From assembly GCF_000940805.1 (NCBI RefSeq), contig NZ_CP007142.1:1898593-1962592 (forward strand): DNA of 64,000 bases, in the 5' to 3' direction. Source of the stretch: Gynuella sunshinyii YC6258. Its GTDB lineage: Bacteria > Pseudomonadota > Gammaproteobacteria > Pseudomonadales > Natronospirillaceae. Below, piece by piece: positions 21,948 through 31,360 of the stretch. Numbering within the stretch: the first letter of the stretch is position 1; the number at the start of each line of letters is the position of its first letter. The position numbers were made by a program, and so were the translations under genes. The notes under the pieces are model-generated. The model saw only the letters and a program-made list of their open reading frames with translations. It was not told where the DNA came from and made no database searches.

Positions 21948-22928
21948 ATGAGTACTGATTCTTTATTCCTTGGAATTGATGTCGGGGGAACAAAGACGCA
22001 AATTTGTCTTATATCATCTCGAGGTTCTGTTGTTTTAGAAAAAAAATTAACAAGCTTCCCAAATAAAACACCGCGGGATTTCTTTGGCGATATCGTAACT
22101 TGTCTATTTGATTCTGATGCTTCGATTCAACTGAGTGATATCGCAGCCGTGGGTATTGGATTGCCCGGGACAGTAGATCCTATCACTCACACTTTATCTA
22201 ACTCACCTGCTTTTAATTGGCTGAATATAGATTTAAAAGCGGAGCTGAAAAGTGTGTTTAAAGTGCCGCTATATCTGAGTAATGATGTGAATTTCGCGGC
22301 CATTGGAGAGCAATGGAAAGGTGCTGCTGCTGGAATTAATGACTTTGTCATGATCACCATCGGAACAGGTATTGGTGCGGCAATCGTTATTAATAACCAG
22401 TTATATCAAGGGTTTTCCGGCGAAGCTGGTGAGATTGGGTACTTTTTGACCGCCGGCCATGTCGACTTGGAAAACCAGATCGCAAGCAACGAGTTTGGCT
22501 TTTTTGAAAGTATTTCATCTGGAACGGCCATTCGCCATCAGGCACTCAGGTTTTTTGAACAGCATGATTTTAAACAGTCTGCTATTTCTCTGGTCGTTCA
22601 GAACCATCTTGATATTAAAGCGGAACATGTTCTTAAAGCGGCAGGGGATGGTGACTCTGCTGCTTTGGCGATATTGGAAAAACCGTTACAGCATCTTAGT
22701 GTGGCTGTGAGCAATATTGCTTCATTGTTAAATCCAGAATTAGTCGTTATTGGAGGAGGTGTAGCAGAGTCAGGTGAAGTGTTTATTGCAAAAGTCCAAT
22801 CCGAGGTAAATAAAATGACTCCGATTTCAACAACTTTAAAGTTGGCGATGCTTGGTAACAAAGCGGGCGCCCTTGGCGCAGCGCATTACGCTATGCAGAA
22901 GTCGGGTATTGACATTTCATGGTGTTAA
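21948..22928 (+). CDS. ROK family sugar kinase
   Basis: A 326-residue kinase of the ROK/glucokinase type. The ATP-binding phosphate-1 motif LGIDVGGTKTQICL is at residues 8-21 and the catalytic-Asp segment LSNDVNFAAIGE follows near 116. The ITIGTGIGAA phosphate-2 segment is near 138. The usual zinc motif CxCGxxGCxE is absent, with GFFESISSG in its place. It probably phosphorylates a glucose-type monosaccharide released in the cytoplasm by the glycosidase at the end of the operon. Substrate cannot be fixed from sequence. Confidence 0.88.
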   Translation: MSTDSLFLGIDVGGTKTQICLISSRGSVVLEKKLTSFPNKTPRDFFGDIVTCLFDSDASIQLSDIAAVGIGLPGTVDPITHTLSNSPAFNWLNIDLKAELKSVFKVPLYLSNDVNFAAIGEQWKGAAAGINDFVMITIGTGIGAAIVINNQLYQGFSGEAGEIGYFLTAGHVDLENQIASNEFGFFESISSGTAIRHQALRFFEQHDFKQSAISLVVQNHLDIKAEHVLKAAGDGDSAALAILEKPLQHLSVAVSNIASLLNPELVVIGGGVAESGEVFIAKVQSEVNKMTPISTTLKLAMLGNKAGALGAAHYAMQKSGIDISWC

Positions 22929-22945
22929 ACCGGGAGTAAGTTGGA

Positions 22946-24265
22946 ATGAAAAAAACGCTTATATATGCTGCCACGTGTCTGGCGACGATGGTTTTGTTTT
23001 ATGGGTGTTCTTCAGGAGAGAATGCCGAACAACAGAAAAACAACCATAAGGAAGCAAAAAAAGAGCTGGTTGTTTGGGATTGGACTGATCCCTATAAAAA
23101 AGAACTCGCAGGCCCAATGGATATCGTTCTGGAACAATATAAGAAAGAAAATCCGGATGTTGAGTTAAAAATCGAACAAATCAATAACGATAATATGCGA
23201 ACTAAATTGCTTGCAGCTGTGTCTGCAAACAACTTGCCGGATGTCGCTTATCTGGACGGTCAGTGGCTTTCAGAATTTAAAGATGTTGGTATTCTTGCAG
23301 ATTTAACGCCTTTTATGACGAATTGGAGCGGTAAGACTGATTTCCCTAAAGCTGTATGGGATTCTGTGACTTTTGATGGACATACTTTTGGTGTGCCAGG
23401 TGATGGCGATGTTCGTACTTTGTTGTATCGCAAAGATTTACTTGCCAAGGCCGGTTACTCACATCCACCAAAAACCTGGTCGGAACTCGTTGACGTCGCC
23501 CAAAAAATTCAAAAGGTTGGGGCTGAAGAAGGTATTGAATATGGCTTTGCATTGAACGGTGGAAATTCAGAGCATACTTCCATGCGTTCACTGCCATATA
23601 TCTGGGATTTAGGTGGTGACTTCATTGATGCCCAAGGGCAGCCCACCTTAAACAGTGCACCTGTTCTGAAAACTGTGCAATTTCTGTCTGACCTGGTTAA
23701 TCAGTATAAAGTTGCTCCTCCAGACAGCTATTTGAAAACCAAGAGAGAAGTTGCTGCAAGTATTATAGGTGGTCAGACGGCCATGGCGATTGTTGGTTCG
23801 TGGGAATGGCGTAGTGATGCTAATTTCCTGGCGCAGGCAAATCTGAAAGAAAAGCTAGGTTCAGCTCCCATTCCAGTTCCAGACGGTGTCGACCCGGCCA
23901 AAGCTGCAACAGCTGTCGGTTATGGCACCTGGGTTATTTTTAAAGACTCTGATGCAAAACAGGCGGCCTGGAATTGGATAGAGAAAGTAACCTCTGCACA
24001 ACATGAAGTTAACATTTTTAAAGATGGTACTGGCAATATGCCGATGAGACTGTCTGCTTATAAAGACCCTGTCTTTACCTCTGACCCTATCTTCAGCAGT
24101 TTTGTAGATACCATGCCGAATGCCCGGTCGCGTCCAAAAACCAATAATTATGAATTGTTATCACAATCATACCGAGATGCGATACAGAAAGTGTTGAGTG
24201 GTAAACAAAAACCAAAAGATGCTCTTAAAGAAGCTCAGGATAAGGTTAAAGCATCCTGGAAATAA
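22946..24265 (+). CDS. ABC transporter sugar-binding lipoprotein (CUT1 type)
   Basis: A 439-residue extracytoplasmic solute-binding protein of family 1 (maltose-binding-like). A type II signal peptide ends at the lipobox FYGC with lipid-attachment Cys21. The early VVWDWTDPY strand, DVAYLDGQWLSEF and VGSWEWRSDANF segments are typical of CUT1 binding proteins. In a Gram-negative bacterium it would be anchored by lipid in the periplasm. The tail VLSGKQKPKDALKEAQDKV is also usual for the family. It is followed by two permeases. The ligand is probably an oligosaccharide. Confidence 0.92.
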   Translation: MKKTLIYAATCLATMVLFYGCSSGENAEQQKNNHKEAKKELVVWDWTDPYKKELAGPMDIVLEQYKKENPDVELKIEQINNDNMRTKLLAAVSANNLPDVAYLDGQWLSEFKDVGILADLTPFMTNWSGKTDFPKAVWDSVTFDGHTFGVPGDGDVRTLLYRKDLLAKAGYSHPPKTWSELVDVAQKIQKVGAEEGIEYGFALNGGNSEHTSMRSLPYIWDLGGDFIDAQGQPTLNSAPVLKTVQFLSDLVNQYKVAPPDSYLKTKREVAASIIGGQTAMAIVGSWEWRSDANFLAQANLKEKLGSAPIPVPDGVDPAKAATAVGYGTWVIFKDSDAKQAAWNWIEKVTSAQHEVNIFKDGTGNMPMRLSAYKDPVFTSDPIFSSFVDTMPNARSRPKTNNYELLSQSYRDAIQKVLSGKQKPKDALKEAQDKVKASWK

Positions 24266-24328
24266 TGATAATAATTGTACTATTGCTCCAGAAAGATGTT
24301 TTCTGGAGCGACTCTGGAGGCGAGTGTT

Positions 24329-25258
24329 ATGATGACTCAGTTGAGTATTCGGTCAGGAATAAAACTACCCGGACGTAAATCGGGAAGCCTTTCCAAGGAC
24401 TGGGTATTAGCGATTTTTTTTCTGGCTCCGGTGGTGATTTTTGTTGCGATATTTGCCTTTTATCCCGCTTTTTATGCTGTATATCTAAGTTTTTTTAAAA
24501 GTAAGTTTCTTGTTTTTAATCGCGAATTTGTCGGCCTTTCCAACTATGTGGATGTGCTCACCAGCACTACATTCTGGTCGCCTTTCTGGAAAACACTGGT
24601 ATTTACTTTCTGGTGTGTTGTGTTCCAATTTTCTCTTGGAATGATTATGGCCTTGAGTCTGCAACGTCAGCTCAAAGTTAATAATATTCTCCGGGCAATC
24701 ATCATTATTCCATGGATACTTTCGCCAGTTGTTATCGCAGTTATTTTTCAGTTTCTGTATATCCCTGATCGTGCCGGTATCTTGAATTATATGCTGATGT
24801 CAGCTGGTATTGTCTCTGAACCCGTTGCCTGGTTGGGCGTCGACACAGCCATGACAATGGTCATTGTTGCAAATATCTGGTTTGGTATGCCCTTTTGTAT
24901 GGTAATGCTTTTGGCTGGTATTCAATCGATAGACAAAGATATTTATGAAGCGTCTTTGATGGATGGTGCAAGTAAGTTACGGCAGTTCTGGTATATAACT
25001 TTGCCGTTGCTAAAGCCGACAACCATGGTTACGTTGATCTGGATTACCACCAGTACTTTTAATGAGTTTGATCTGGTATATGCACTGACTTCAGGCGGCC
25101 CTTTAGACTCTACCAGTTTACTTGGTATTCAAATGTATAACATGGCCTTTAAATATGGTGAGTTTGAAAAAGGCTCGGCATTGGCTGTATTGATGTTTCT
25201 GATCAATCTTCTCATGAGCATTATCTATCTGAGAATGCTCAAGAATAAGGAGGCATGA
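24329..25258 (+). CDS. Sugar ABC transporter permease (MalF-like)
   Basis: The ATG at 24329 is chosen because CTGGAGGCG lies just upstream; an earlier TTG at 24275 is open but has no binding site. The protein is about 309 residues with six hydrophobic segments. The cytoplasmic EAA loop EASLMDGASKLRQFWYITLP is near residue 210. It would pair with the next gene product to form the membrane channel. Stop and next start are one base apart. Confidence 0.92.
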   Translation: MMTQLSIRSGIKLPGRKSGSLSKDWVLAIFFLAPVVIFVAIFAFYPAFYAVYLSFFKSKFLVFNREFVGLSNYVDVLTSTTFWSPFWKTLVFTFWCVVFQFSLGMIMALSLQRQLKVNNILRAIIIIPWILSPVVIAVIFQFLYIPDRAGILNYMLMSAGIVSEPVAWLGVDTAMTMVIVANIWFGMPFCMVMLLAGIQSIDKDIYEASLMDGASKLRQFWYITLPLLKPTTMVTLIWITTSTFNEFDLVYALTSGGPLDSTSLLGIQMYNMAFKYGEFEKGSALAVLMFLINLLMSIIYLRMLKNKEA

Positions 25259-25259
25259 T

Positions 25260-26093
25260 ATGAAATCCCCGACTAAGAAGTTATTCAAAAGTCTGCTTTA
25301 TTTACCTGTGATTATTTGGGCATTGATCTCTATAGCACCATTACTTTGGATTGCTGCATTATCCTTCAAGCCCAGTGCCGAGTGGAATGCCTTTCCACCG
25401 ACATTCCTGCCACAGGCACCAACATTGAGTAATTATGTCAGCGCATTTATGAATTCACCGATGTTGACTTATTTGTTCAACAGCCTGGTTGTTACCATGG
25501 TTTCTCTGTTTCTGTCATTGCTGCTCGGGTCTTTAGCTGGATATGCTCTGGGGCGTATGAAGTTTCCCTTTAAAGACACTATTTATATATCTCTTTTTTC
25601 CGTCAAAATGATTCCTGCTCTGTTAACGGTTATTCCGTTGTATGTGATGATGTATCAATTACATCTTTTGAATACTTTGTGGGCCATTATCCTGGCCTAT
25701 ACAGCGATGGGCATTCCAATGGTGCTATTCGTTATGAAGGACTTTTTTGCTGGAATTTCGAAGGATATAGAAGAAGCTGCAATGCTTGACGGATGTTCCC
25801 GCTTGAGGTCCTTCTTTTTTATTATGTTGCCGCTGGTACGCCCTGGATTGGCCGCTGCTGCGATTATGGTTTTTGTGCGTACCTGGAACGAATACATGAT
25901 CGCATTGACGTTAACGTCATCTGATCAGGTACGAACTGTTCCTGTTGGATTGCGTAATGCTCTTGGGCAACGGATGGGAGAACTCGGTCCCATGGGAGCC
26001 TACACTTTAATTGCCATTATTCCGATTATTATTTTGTTTTTAATGTTCCAGCGGCATTTTGTCAGCGGTCTGTCACAGGGAGCTTCGAAATAA
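25260..26093 (+). CDS. Sugar ABC transporter permease (MalG-like)
   Basis: A 277-residue permease with six transmembrane segments and the EAA loop EAAMLDGCSRLRSFFFIMLP near residue 175. A strong AAGGAGG binding site lies inside the end of the preceding gene. It is the second channel subunit of the CUT1 importer. No gene for the ATP-binding subunit is present in the operon or the window, so a shared ATPase encoded elsewhere must energise it. Confidence 0.92.
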   Translation: MKSPTKKLFKSLLYLPVIIWALISIAPLLWIAALSFKPSAEWNAFPPTFLPQAPTLSNYVSAFMNSPMLTYLFNSLVVTMVSLFLSLLLGSLAGYALGRMKFPFKDTIYISLFSVKMIPALLTVIPLYVMMYQLHLLNTLWAIILAYTAMGIPMVLFVMKDFFAGISKDIEEAAMLDGCSRLRSFFFIMLPLVRPGLAAAAIMVFVRTWNEYMIALTLTSSDQVRTVPVGLRNALGQRMGELGPMGAYTLIAIIPIIILFLMFQRHFVSGLSQGASK

Positions 26094-26106
26094 GATGGAG
26101 AGTCGT

Positions 26107-28164
26107 ATGAAGACAAATACCATGGTGGATAACCATAGCCTGGTTACAGATGCTTTATGGTACAAACCTCTGGAATTTGATGTGTCTAATTGCCGGCTAT
26201 TGACACAGTTCAATGGTAACGGTGGTATTTCCAAGTATTCGGTGGCTGGAGAGTGGCCTGTTCTCGTAACTGATCATTGGTTTACCAGCTGGACAGTGAA
26301 TCGAAAACGCTTACCTGCACAGCACCGTAAACAAGTTCGTTCGTTTGGGCGCATTCAGAGTATTGATTTTGGCAGCCGCGAAGAGCTCGACCAGGTATCT
26401 GTCAGATCTGAGTCCTATGTTGATGAATCCCATAACTGTATTCTTCTACGATTTATATTTTCTAATCATGGTAATGAAAGTGCTGAAATTTTTCTGCGTC
26501 ATGGGATGCAGGTGGACCGGCAGGGATACGTTGCTTCTGTGGTTAGACAGCATGGCAGATATGAGGCGAGTCCATTAAATGTTTCCTGGAAGGGACGTAA
26601 CCGGCAATTGGAAATCGATTTAGGTGATGAATATCGGTTTGCTTTATTTGCAAGTCATATGCTGGATGTTGAACAAACTGAAGATAGTGATCTGAAATAT
26701 AATCTGGATATGAAAGACCGAGTAGCACCAGGTGATTCAGTGACCATGTTCATTATGATATCAGGGGGGAGCGATTGTATTCGTTCTGATCAGTTTGAAG
26801 ATGTTTATTCACAACTCATTGATAATGCAGAGAATTATGGACACTGGCTGAAGAGCGCCTTTTCCAGTCAGGATATGGAGTTAAACGCTCTGTTTTCGGC
26901 GTGTTTAAATGTGGGGTGTTCGTCCTATAAAGAGTCCGGTGATAAGTTTGCGGCCTTTTACGCTGGTGTGAATTATCAGAGTCCCTCCAGAACGTATTTT
27001 CGTGACGGTTACTGGACGGTGCTTCCGGTACTGCCTTACCGTCCTGATCTCGTTAAAAAAGAAATATTGACTCTGGCTCATGGTGTTGGTGAGGATGGTT
27101 CATGTCCCAGTGCAGTCATTTATAATCAATTGTCCAATGAATTTACCCAGTTCTGGCCGGATCATTATGATTCGCCTTCTTTTTTTATCATGATGGTGCA
27201 CGATTATCTGGCCTGGACTCATGACAAAGATTTGCTGGAGCAAGAGGTTAACGGGCGTACTATTTTTGATGCTTTAAGGCTCTGTTTTCATAAATTACAA
27301 AGCTGTATTGATGCAACGACTGGTGTCATGATCAAACCCGAAAATCGCCGTGACTGGTGTGATAATGTGGTGCGTCAGGGTTATGTGGTATACGACAGTT
27401 TGTTGTATTGCCGAGCGATTAAATGTTTGCATGAAGTATTCCTGTTTGTTGGTCAGAATGAATTGGCGGCTGATCTGAGCGATGATATTGCCAGTGCTCC
27501 GGAGAATCTTCGGAAATTGTTATGGGACGATGAAAGCGGATATCGTAATTACGTTAATTCTGATGCTGCTTCTGCTCCAGTAAGTGAGAGCAATGTGTCC
27601 ATCGAACAGGCGCTGGCGGCTGTTTTTGATATTGGTTCAGAAACCAGCCAACAGGCAGTGTTGGATAAAATCACCGCCAGACTGGAAACTTGTCATAATC
27701 TTGAGCAACCGTTTGGCGATTGGGGAGTGATGACCTGTTTTCCGCTTTACGAACATGTACCAAATCTGGTTGAGAAGTCTTCTTATCCGTTTCGTTATCA
27801 TAATGGCAGCGACTGGCCGTATCTGAGTGGTATGCTTGCATGGGCAAAAATGAGACATCAACGGGACGATTGGCGTTATCCTCTAACCCGCTGGTTTAGT
27901 TACTCTCTCGAACAACAATGGCTGACCCCGGTGGAATACTACGACCCAGTGTATGGTCGAGGATCTTTTTTGCAGGGGTGGAGTGGCATGCCGGCCGCGG
28001 CGATGTTGTTTGGTGGTTTGGGCTTGTATCCATCTTTGAACCAGGAGTGGCAGCCCAAACCGGCACCCTGGGGAGACTGTGACGTTCAGGGAATATACTA
28101 CCGTGGCCAACGTTATCGCTATCGTTGCCAGTCCGGAAAGGTCACTCTGGAAATGGTTGCCTGA
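26107..28164 (+). CDS. Cytoplasmic (alpha/alpha)6 glycoside hydrolase-like protein
   Basis: The protein is about 685 residues from the ATG at 26107, with GGAGAG seven bases upstream; earlier in-frame starts overlap the permease gene. There is no signal peptide. The first 250 residues are beta-rich. From about residue 260 the pattern is that of an (alpha/alpha)6 barrel, with RTYFRDGYWTVLPVLPYRPD, FWPDHYDSPSFFIMM, ENRRDWCDN and YHNGSDWPYLSGM as likely active-site loops. A final GWSGMPAAAMLFGGLGLYP segment resembles the ends of GH65/GH94/GH133-like enzymes. I cannot assign a CAZy family. As the last gene of the operon it most likely cleaves the imported oligosaccharide before the ROK kinase acts. 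Confidence 0.7.
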   Translation: MKTNTMVDNHSLVTDALWYKPLEFDVSNCRLLTQFNGNGGISKYSVAGEWPVLVTDHWFTSWTVNRKRLPAQHRKQVRSFGRIQSIDFGSREELDQVSVRSESYVDESHNCILLRFIFSNHGNESAEIFLRHGMQVDRQGYVASVVRQHGRYEASPLNVSWKGRNRQLEIDLGDEYRFALFASHMLDVEQTEDSDLKYNLDMKDRVAPGDSVTMFIMISGGSDCIRSDQFEDVYSQLIDNAENYGHWLKSAFSSQDMELNALFSACLNVGCSSYKESGDKFAAFYAGVNYQSPSRTYFRDGYWTVLPVLPYRPDLVKKEILTLAHGVGEDGSCPSAVIYNQLSNEFTQFWPDHYDSPSFFIMMVHDYLAWTHDKDLLEQEVNGRTIFDALRLCFHKLQSCIDATTGVMIKPENRRDWCDNVVRQGYVVYDSLLYCRAIKCLHEVFLFVGQNELAADLSDDIASAPENLRKLLWDDESGYRNYVNSDAASAPVSESNVSIEQALAAVFDIGSETSQQAVLDKITARLETCHNLEQPFGDWGVMTCFPLYEHVPNLVEKSSYPFRYHNGSDWPYLSGMLAWAKMRHQRDDWRYPLTRWFSYSLEQQWLTPVEYYDPVYGRGSFLQGWSGMPAAAMLFGGLGLYPSLNQEWQPKPAPWGDCDVQGIYYRGQRYRYRCQSGKVTLEMVA

Positions 28165-28170
28165 TTAATC

Positions 28171-28208
28171 GACTGGGCTGTGATCTCAGTCATCCAGCCC
28201 AGTCTTTT
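28171..28208. terminator. Terminator between the sugar operon and dnaE2
   Basis: A perfect 10-bp stem (GACTGGGCTG / CAGCCCAGTC) with a 14-base loop is followed by TTTT on the plus strand. It lies between two convergent genes. Confidence 0.8.
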
Positions 28209-28228
28209 CACACATTGCTGCCGGTGAC

Positions 28229-31200
28229 TTAATGATAGTCCCGTGAACGAATGTTCAATCTTCCCTGAAGTTCACTGTAACCAATGATCTGTTGTGCAAT
28301 TACGTGAACGACATCATTGTCATTGGCTTTTTCAAGAAATCCCTGTACAGCCACCAGTTGTTCAGTGGTCAGGGTTTTCAGATATTTTTGAGCCAGCTGT
28401 AACCAGACTATGACGTTGATGTTGCCGGTATCATCTTCCAGTGTGACAAATGTGACACCATTGTTGGTTTTGGGCATTTGTCGGTTAACGATCAAACCGA
28501 TCACCAAAACCGGTATTCTGATTTTACCGTTGTAAAATGGCTGATGTTGTTGTGCCAGTTCAGCCTGCTTGGCGATACCCAGCAGTTCACTGGCGGTCGG
28601 AGTTTTGGGGATCAGGTTTTTCTCCCGCAGCAGTGTCAGCAGATGTTTGTTGAGTGTCAGGCCGGTACTGAGATAATCTTCTTGAAGATTCTGAAAATCA
28701 TCGGGGGCCGGTAATGTTACCTGGGTGTCTTCGAAACTATCGTTGAGTAACTGATATTGAAGTTTGAGAGCAGACGTTTCCCAGCGAGCCTGGAAACGAT
28801 GACCGGTCAGTGTACTCAGTGCATTGGCGGATGCGAGTGCGTCCAGGTCCGTGGTTTTGATGCCAGGTATATTTTCCAGTTGTTTGAGAGAACGGTAACC
28901 CTGTTCGGGTTTTAAGCGAACAATGTTCTGCATCGTGGCTTCGGATAATCCTTTAATCCGGCAGAATCCCAGTCTGAGAGTAGCACGGCCACTCAAAATC
29001 TCGATGCTGTTGTCCCATTGGCTATCGTTGATATCAACGGGTAGAACAGTTACGCCATGACGGCGGACATCCTGTATCAACTGTGAAGCGGAATAAAACC
29101 CCATAGGCAGGCTGTTGAGTAATGCGCAGCAGAACTCAGCCGGATATCTCAGTTTTAACCATGAAGAAATATACGCCAGCAAAGCAAAACCGGCGGCGTG
29201 GGATTCCGGGAAGCCGTATTCACCAAACCCTTCTATCTGACGGTTGATGCGTTCGACAAAGTCCATAGGGTAACCATTGGCCAGCATGTTGGTGGTCAGT
29301 CGATCACGAAGCTGACTGATATGACCGGTTTTTTTCCAGCTGGCCATGGAGCGACGTAATTCGTCTGCCTCACTGGCGGTGAAGTTTGCTGCGACCATGG
29401 CCAGAGCAATGACCTGTTCCTGGAAAATAGGCACTCCCAATGTCCGGTCAAGAATGGGAATCAGCTCTTGTTTGGGGTATTCCACGGGCTCAAGTCCGGT
29501 GCGACGACGTAAATAGGGGTGCACCATGTCACCGTGTATAGGACCCGGCCGGACAATGGCCACCTGTACGACCAGATCGTAATAACAGGCTGGCCGCAGT
29601 CTTGGCAGCATATTCATCTGTGCGCGCGACTCAATCTGAAATATGCCTATGGTATCGGCCTGTTGAATCATTTGATAAACATCGGACTCCTCCCGGGGGA
29701 TTTTTTGCAGGCTCAGGGAAGAGTTATGAACCTTATTGATAATGTCGAGGGTTTTGCGGATGGCGGTGAGCATACCGAGAGCGAGTATGTCTATTTTCAT
29801 CAGGCCCAATGCTTCGAGATCGTCTTTATCCCATTGAATCACCGTACGGTCTTTCATGGTGGCGTTTTCGATAGGGACCAGATCAGCCACTACTCCTTCG
29901 GTCAGTACCAGCCCACCGACATGTTGGGATAAGTGTCTGGGAAAACCAAGGATCTGCTTGAGCAGCGACTTAAATAAATCAATGTGAGCCTGTGACAGAC
30001 CAAAGCCATCGCTGATGATTTCATCAATCCAGTTTTGTTTGCGGTAGCGCCAGCCATAATTGGCGATTTTCTGATTGAGTTGATTAATGTTAATGCCCAT
30101 GGCCTTGCCGATATCCCGCAACGCACTTTTGCGTCGGTAGGTAATCACAGTGGCGGCCAGGGCTGCCCGTTTGCGACCATAGCGACGATAAATATACTGA
30201 ATGACTTCTTCACGGCGTTCGTGTTCGAAGTCAACATCGATATCCGGTGGATCATGTTTATCCCGGTTATCGGAGATAAACCGCTCAAACAGCAGCGTGG
30301 CCTGGCGTGGGTCAACTTCGGTAATCCCAAGACAGTAACAGACCACTGAGTTGGCAGCAGAGCCACGCCCCTGGCATAAAATATTCTGAGAACGGGCAAA
30401 GCGAACGATATCGTAGACGGTCAGAAAATAATGCTCATATTCTTTCTGATGAATGAGTCTTAATTCCTTGCTGATGGTGGCGTCGATTTTGGGATCCGAA
30501 CCCTGGGGAAACCGGCGCTTTTTGCCTTGTTCCACCAGTATTTTCAGATACTGCTCGGCGGTGTAATTGCCCGGTACGACATCCCGTGGATAACGATAGC
30601 AGAGACTGTCGAGGGAGAAATGGCAGCGTCTGGCGATATTGATCGTTTCATTGATCTGTGTGGAAGGATAAATAGAAGCAATTTTCCGTATTGAACGGAG
30701 ATGATTTTCAGCATTTGGTAATAGATGCGGCAGGGCTTCCATCACGGAGCAGTTATGGTAAATAGCCGTTAAAGCATCGTGAAGCTCTTTGCGCTCAGGC
30801 GTATGCATCAATACATGATTGGCGCAGACGCAGGGCAGTTGATGGTTGTCAGCCAGTTGCTGGCAGTAGTCGGCATATTCGAAACTTTGATTAGTGAGAA
30901 GATTTTCTGTCAGCAGCCAGAGCCGTTCGGGGAAAAAAGCTTTCAGATCTTCCACCGTGGCTTGGTCCTGATCATTCTGCCCGGGTAACCACAGGCACAA
31001 ACATTCATCGAGCTGCTTGCCAAGGTCCCGCCAGTAAAGATGATAACTGCCTTTTTCTGCCCGGCGTCTGGTTCGGGTAATCAGATGGCAAAGTTGACTG
31101 TAAGCCCGATGAGTGGGACAGAGCAGAATGATTTTCTGATTCTGTACGGTAAATTCAGAACCGATAATCAGCTGAAAATCTTTGTATTTTCCGGCTTTTA

Positions 31201-31360
31201 TGGTTTTCCAGGCTTTTACGACACCCGCAACCGAACATTCATCAGTGAGCGCCAGCGCACGGTAACCCAGTTCGTAAGCCCGGCTGACCAGTTCCTCCGG
31301 GTGGGAGGCGCTGCGCAGAAAACTATAGTTGCTCAGGCAATGGAGTTCAGCATAATCCAT
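28229..31360 (-). CDS. dnaE2: Error-prone DNA polymerase ImuC/DnaE2
   Basis: A 1043-residue C-family polymerase. It has an N-terminal PHP domain (YAELHCLSNYSFLR, then LALTDECSVAGV) and palm catalytic aspartates in PPDIDVDFEHERREEV near residue 365. A helix-hairpin-helix region follows (NIPGIKTTDLDALASANAL). The C-terminal OB fold reads VTFVTLEDDTGNINVIVW. It is shorter than replicative DnaE, as usual for this subfamily. ImuC carries out translesion synthesis after DNA damage together with ImuA and ImuB. The start overlaps the imuB stop by one base (TGATG). Confidence 0.96.
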   Translation of the reverse strand: MDYAELHCLSNYSFLRSASHPEELVSRAYELGYRALALTDECSVAGVVKAWKTIKAGKYKDFQLIIGSEFTVQNQKIILLCPTHRAYSQLCHLITRTRRRAEKGSYHLYWRDLGKQLDECLCLWLPGQNDQDQATVEDLKAFFPERLWLLTENLLTNQSFEYADYCQQLADNHQLPCVCANHVLMHTPERKELHDALTAIYHNCSVMEALPHLLPNAENHLRSIRKIASIYPSTQINETINIARRCHFSLDSLCYRYPRDVVPGNYTAEQYLKILVEQGKKRRFPQGSDPKIDATISKELRLIHQKEYEHYFLTVYDIVRFARSQNILCQGRGSAANSVVCYCLGITEVDPRQATLLFERFISDNRDKHDPPDIDVDFEHERREEVIQYIYRRYGRKRAALAATVITYRRKSALRDIGKAMGININQLNQKIANYGWRYRKQNWIDEIISDGFGLSQAHIDLFKSLLKQILGFPRHLSQHVGGLVLTEGVVADLVPIENATMKDRTVIQWDKDDLEALGLMKIDILALGMLTAIRKTLDIINKVHNSSLSLQKIPREESDVYQMIQQADTIGIFQIESRAQMNMLPRLRPACYYDLVVQVAIVRPGPIHGDMVHPYLRRRTGLEPVEYPKQELIPILDRTLGVPIFQEQVIALAMVAANFTASEADELRRSMASWKKTGHISQLRDRLTTNMLANGYPMDFVERINRQIEGFGEYGFPESHAAGFALLAYISSWLKLRYPAEFCCALLNSLPMGFYSASQLIQDVRRHGVTVLPVDINDSQWDNSIEILSGRATLRLGFCRIKGLSEATMQNIVRLKPEQGYRSLKQLENIPGIKTTDLDALASANALSTLTGHRFQARWETSALKLQYQLLNDSFEDTQVTLPAPDDFQNLQEDYLSTGLTLNKHLLTLLREKNLIPKTPTASELLGIAKQAELAQQHQPFYNGKIRIPVLVIGLIVNRQMPKTNNGVTFVTLEDDTGNINVIVWLQLAQKYLKTLTTEQLVAVQGFLEKANDNDVVHVIAQQIIGYSELQGRLNIRSRDYH

